Below are positions 5,299 through 5,299 of a stretch of DNA of 5,299 bases, piece after piece. A program made the translations under genes and the position numbers. The notes under the pieces are model-generated. The model saw nothing but the letters and a program-made list of their open reading frames with translations. It had not been told where the DNA came from and did no database searches. Numbering within the stretch: position 1 is the stretch's first letter; the number at the start of each line of letters is the position of its first letter. The stretch spans positions 1-5,299 of the forward strand of contig JADGGM010000265.1 in NCBI GenBank assembly GCA_019689955.1, given 5' to 3'. The stretch is from Gemmatimonadaceae bacterium. Its GTDB lineage: Bacteria > Gemmatimonadota > Gemmatimonadetes > Gemmatimonadales > Gemmatimonadaceae.

Positions 5299-5299
5299 C

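Noticed and set aside
5152..5299. Plus-strand open frame to the right edge as a separate gene
   Set aside because: No start or RBS is seen. The first ~16 codons may be the frameshifted VOC tail, and the rest competes with a minus-strand frame that has better third-position GC.
1..5299. CRISPR array, tRNA or rRNA genes
   Set aside because: I found no regularly spaced repeats, cloverleaf-like arms or rRNA-like conserved stretches on either strand.

Overview
This is a high-GC bacterial window. The lipoprotein-style start of its largest gene (lipobox, then an acidic, Pro/Ala-rich linker) and the general style of that protease suggest a Gemmatimonadota-like or similar environmental bacterium. That placement is an impression from the sequence, not a proven assignment. 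The right-hand part reads as a decayed accessory segment.

Layout, left to right. Positions 110-3205 (minus strand) hold one large gene for an exported, probably lipid-anchored S8 (subtilisin-type) serine protease. It has an N-terminal beta-rich region, an I9-like propeptide, a complete Asp/His/Asn/Ser catalytic set and a beta-propeller-like C-terminal region. Its last ~50 residues look out of frame, and another minus-strand frame with coding-like third-position GC stays open to the left edge. Positions 3217-3648 are non-coding. They carry the protease leader plus several small structures: a 12-bp direct repeat, a tandem heptamer and a 13-bp stem hairpin.

Positions 3649-5218 are a graveyard of three genes. 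A SRAP (YedK/HMCES-type) gene on the minus strand has lost its first third, including the catalytic Cys2. It abuts a ~55-bp segment of unknown origin, then an IS3-family insertion-sequence remnant that is also on the minus strand. The IS keeps an intact orfA with a strong RBS and an A7 slippery site. Its orfB is frameshifted, has Ala where the first DDE aspartate should be, and lacks the last third. Just outside the transposase 5' end, the plus strand carries what looks like the beheaded 3' part of a VOC/glyoxalase-type gene. A minus-strand gene entering from the right edge contributes only its last 28 codons.

How the parts relate: the protease is an independent transcription unit read leftward, away from the IS. 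The SRAP and VOC remnants are both missing the ends that face the IS, which fits an insertion followed by deletion, or IS-mediated rearrangement. I see no tRNA, rRNA, CRISPR array or complete multi-gene system. The best leads are the RBS-sequestering hairpin at the IS end, the double gene truncation around the IS, and the repeats upstream of the protease.
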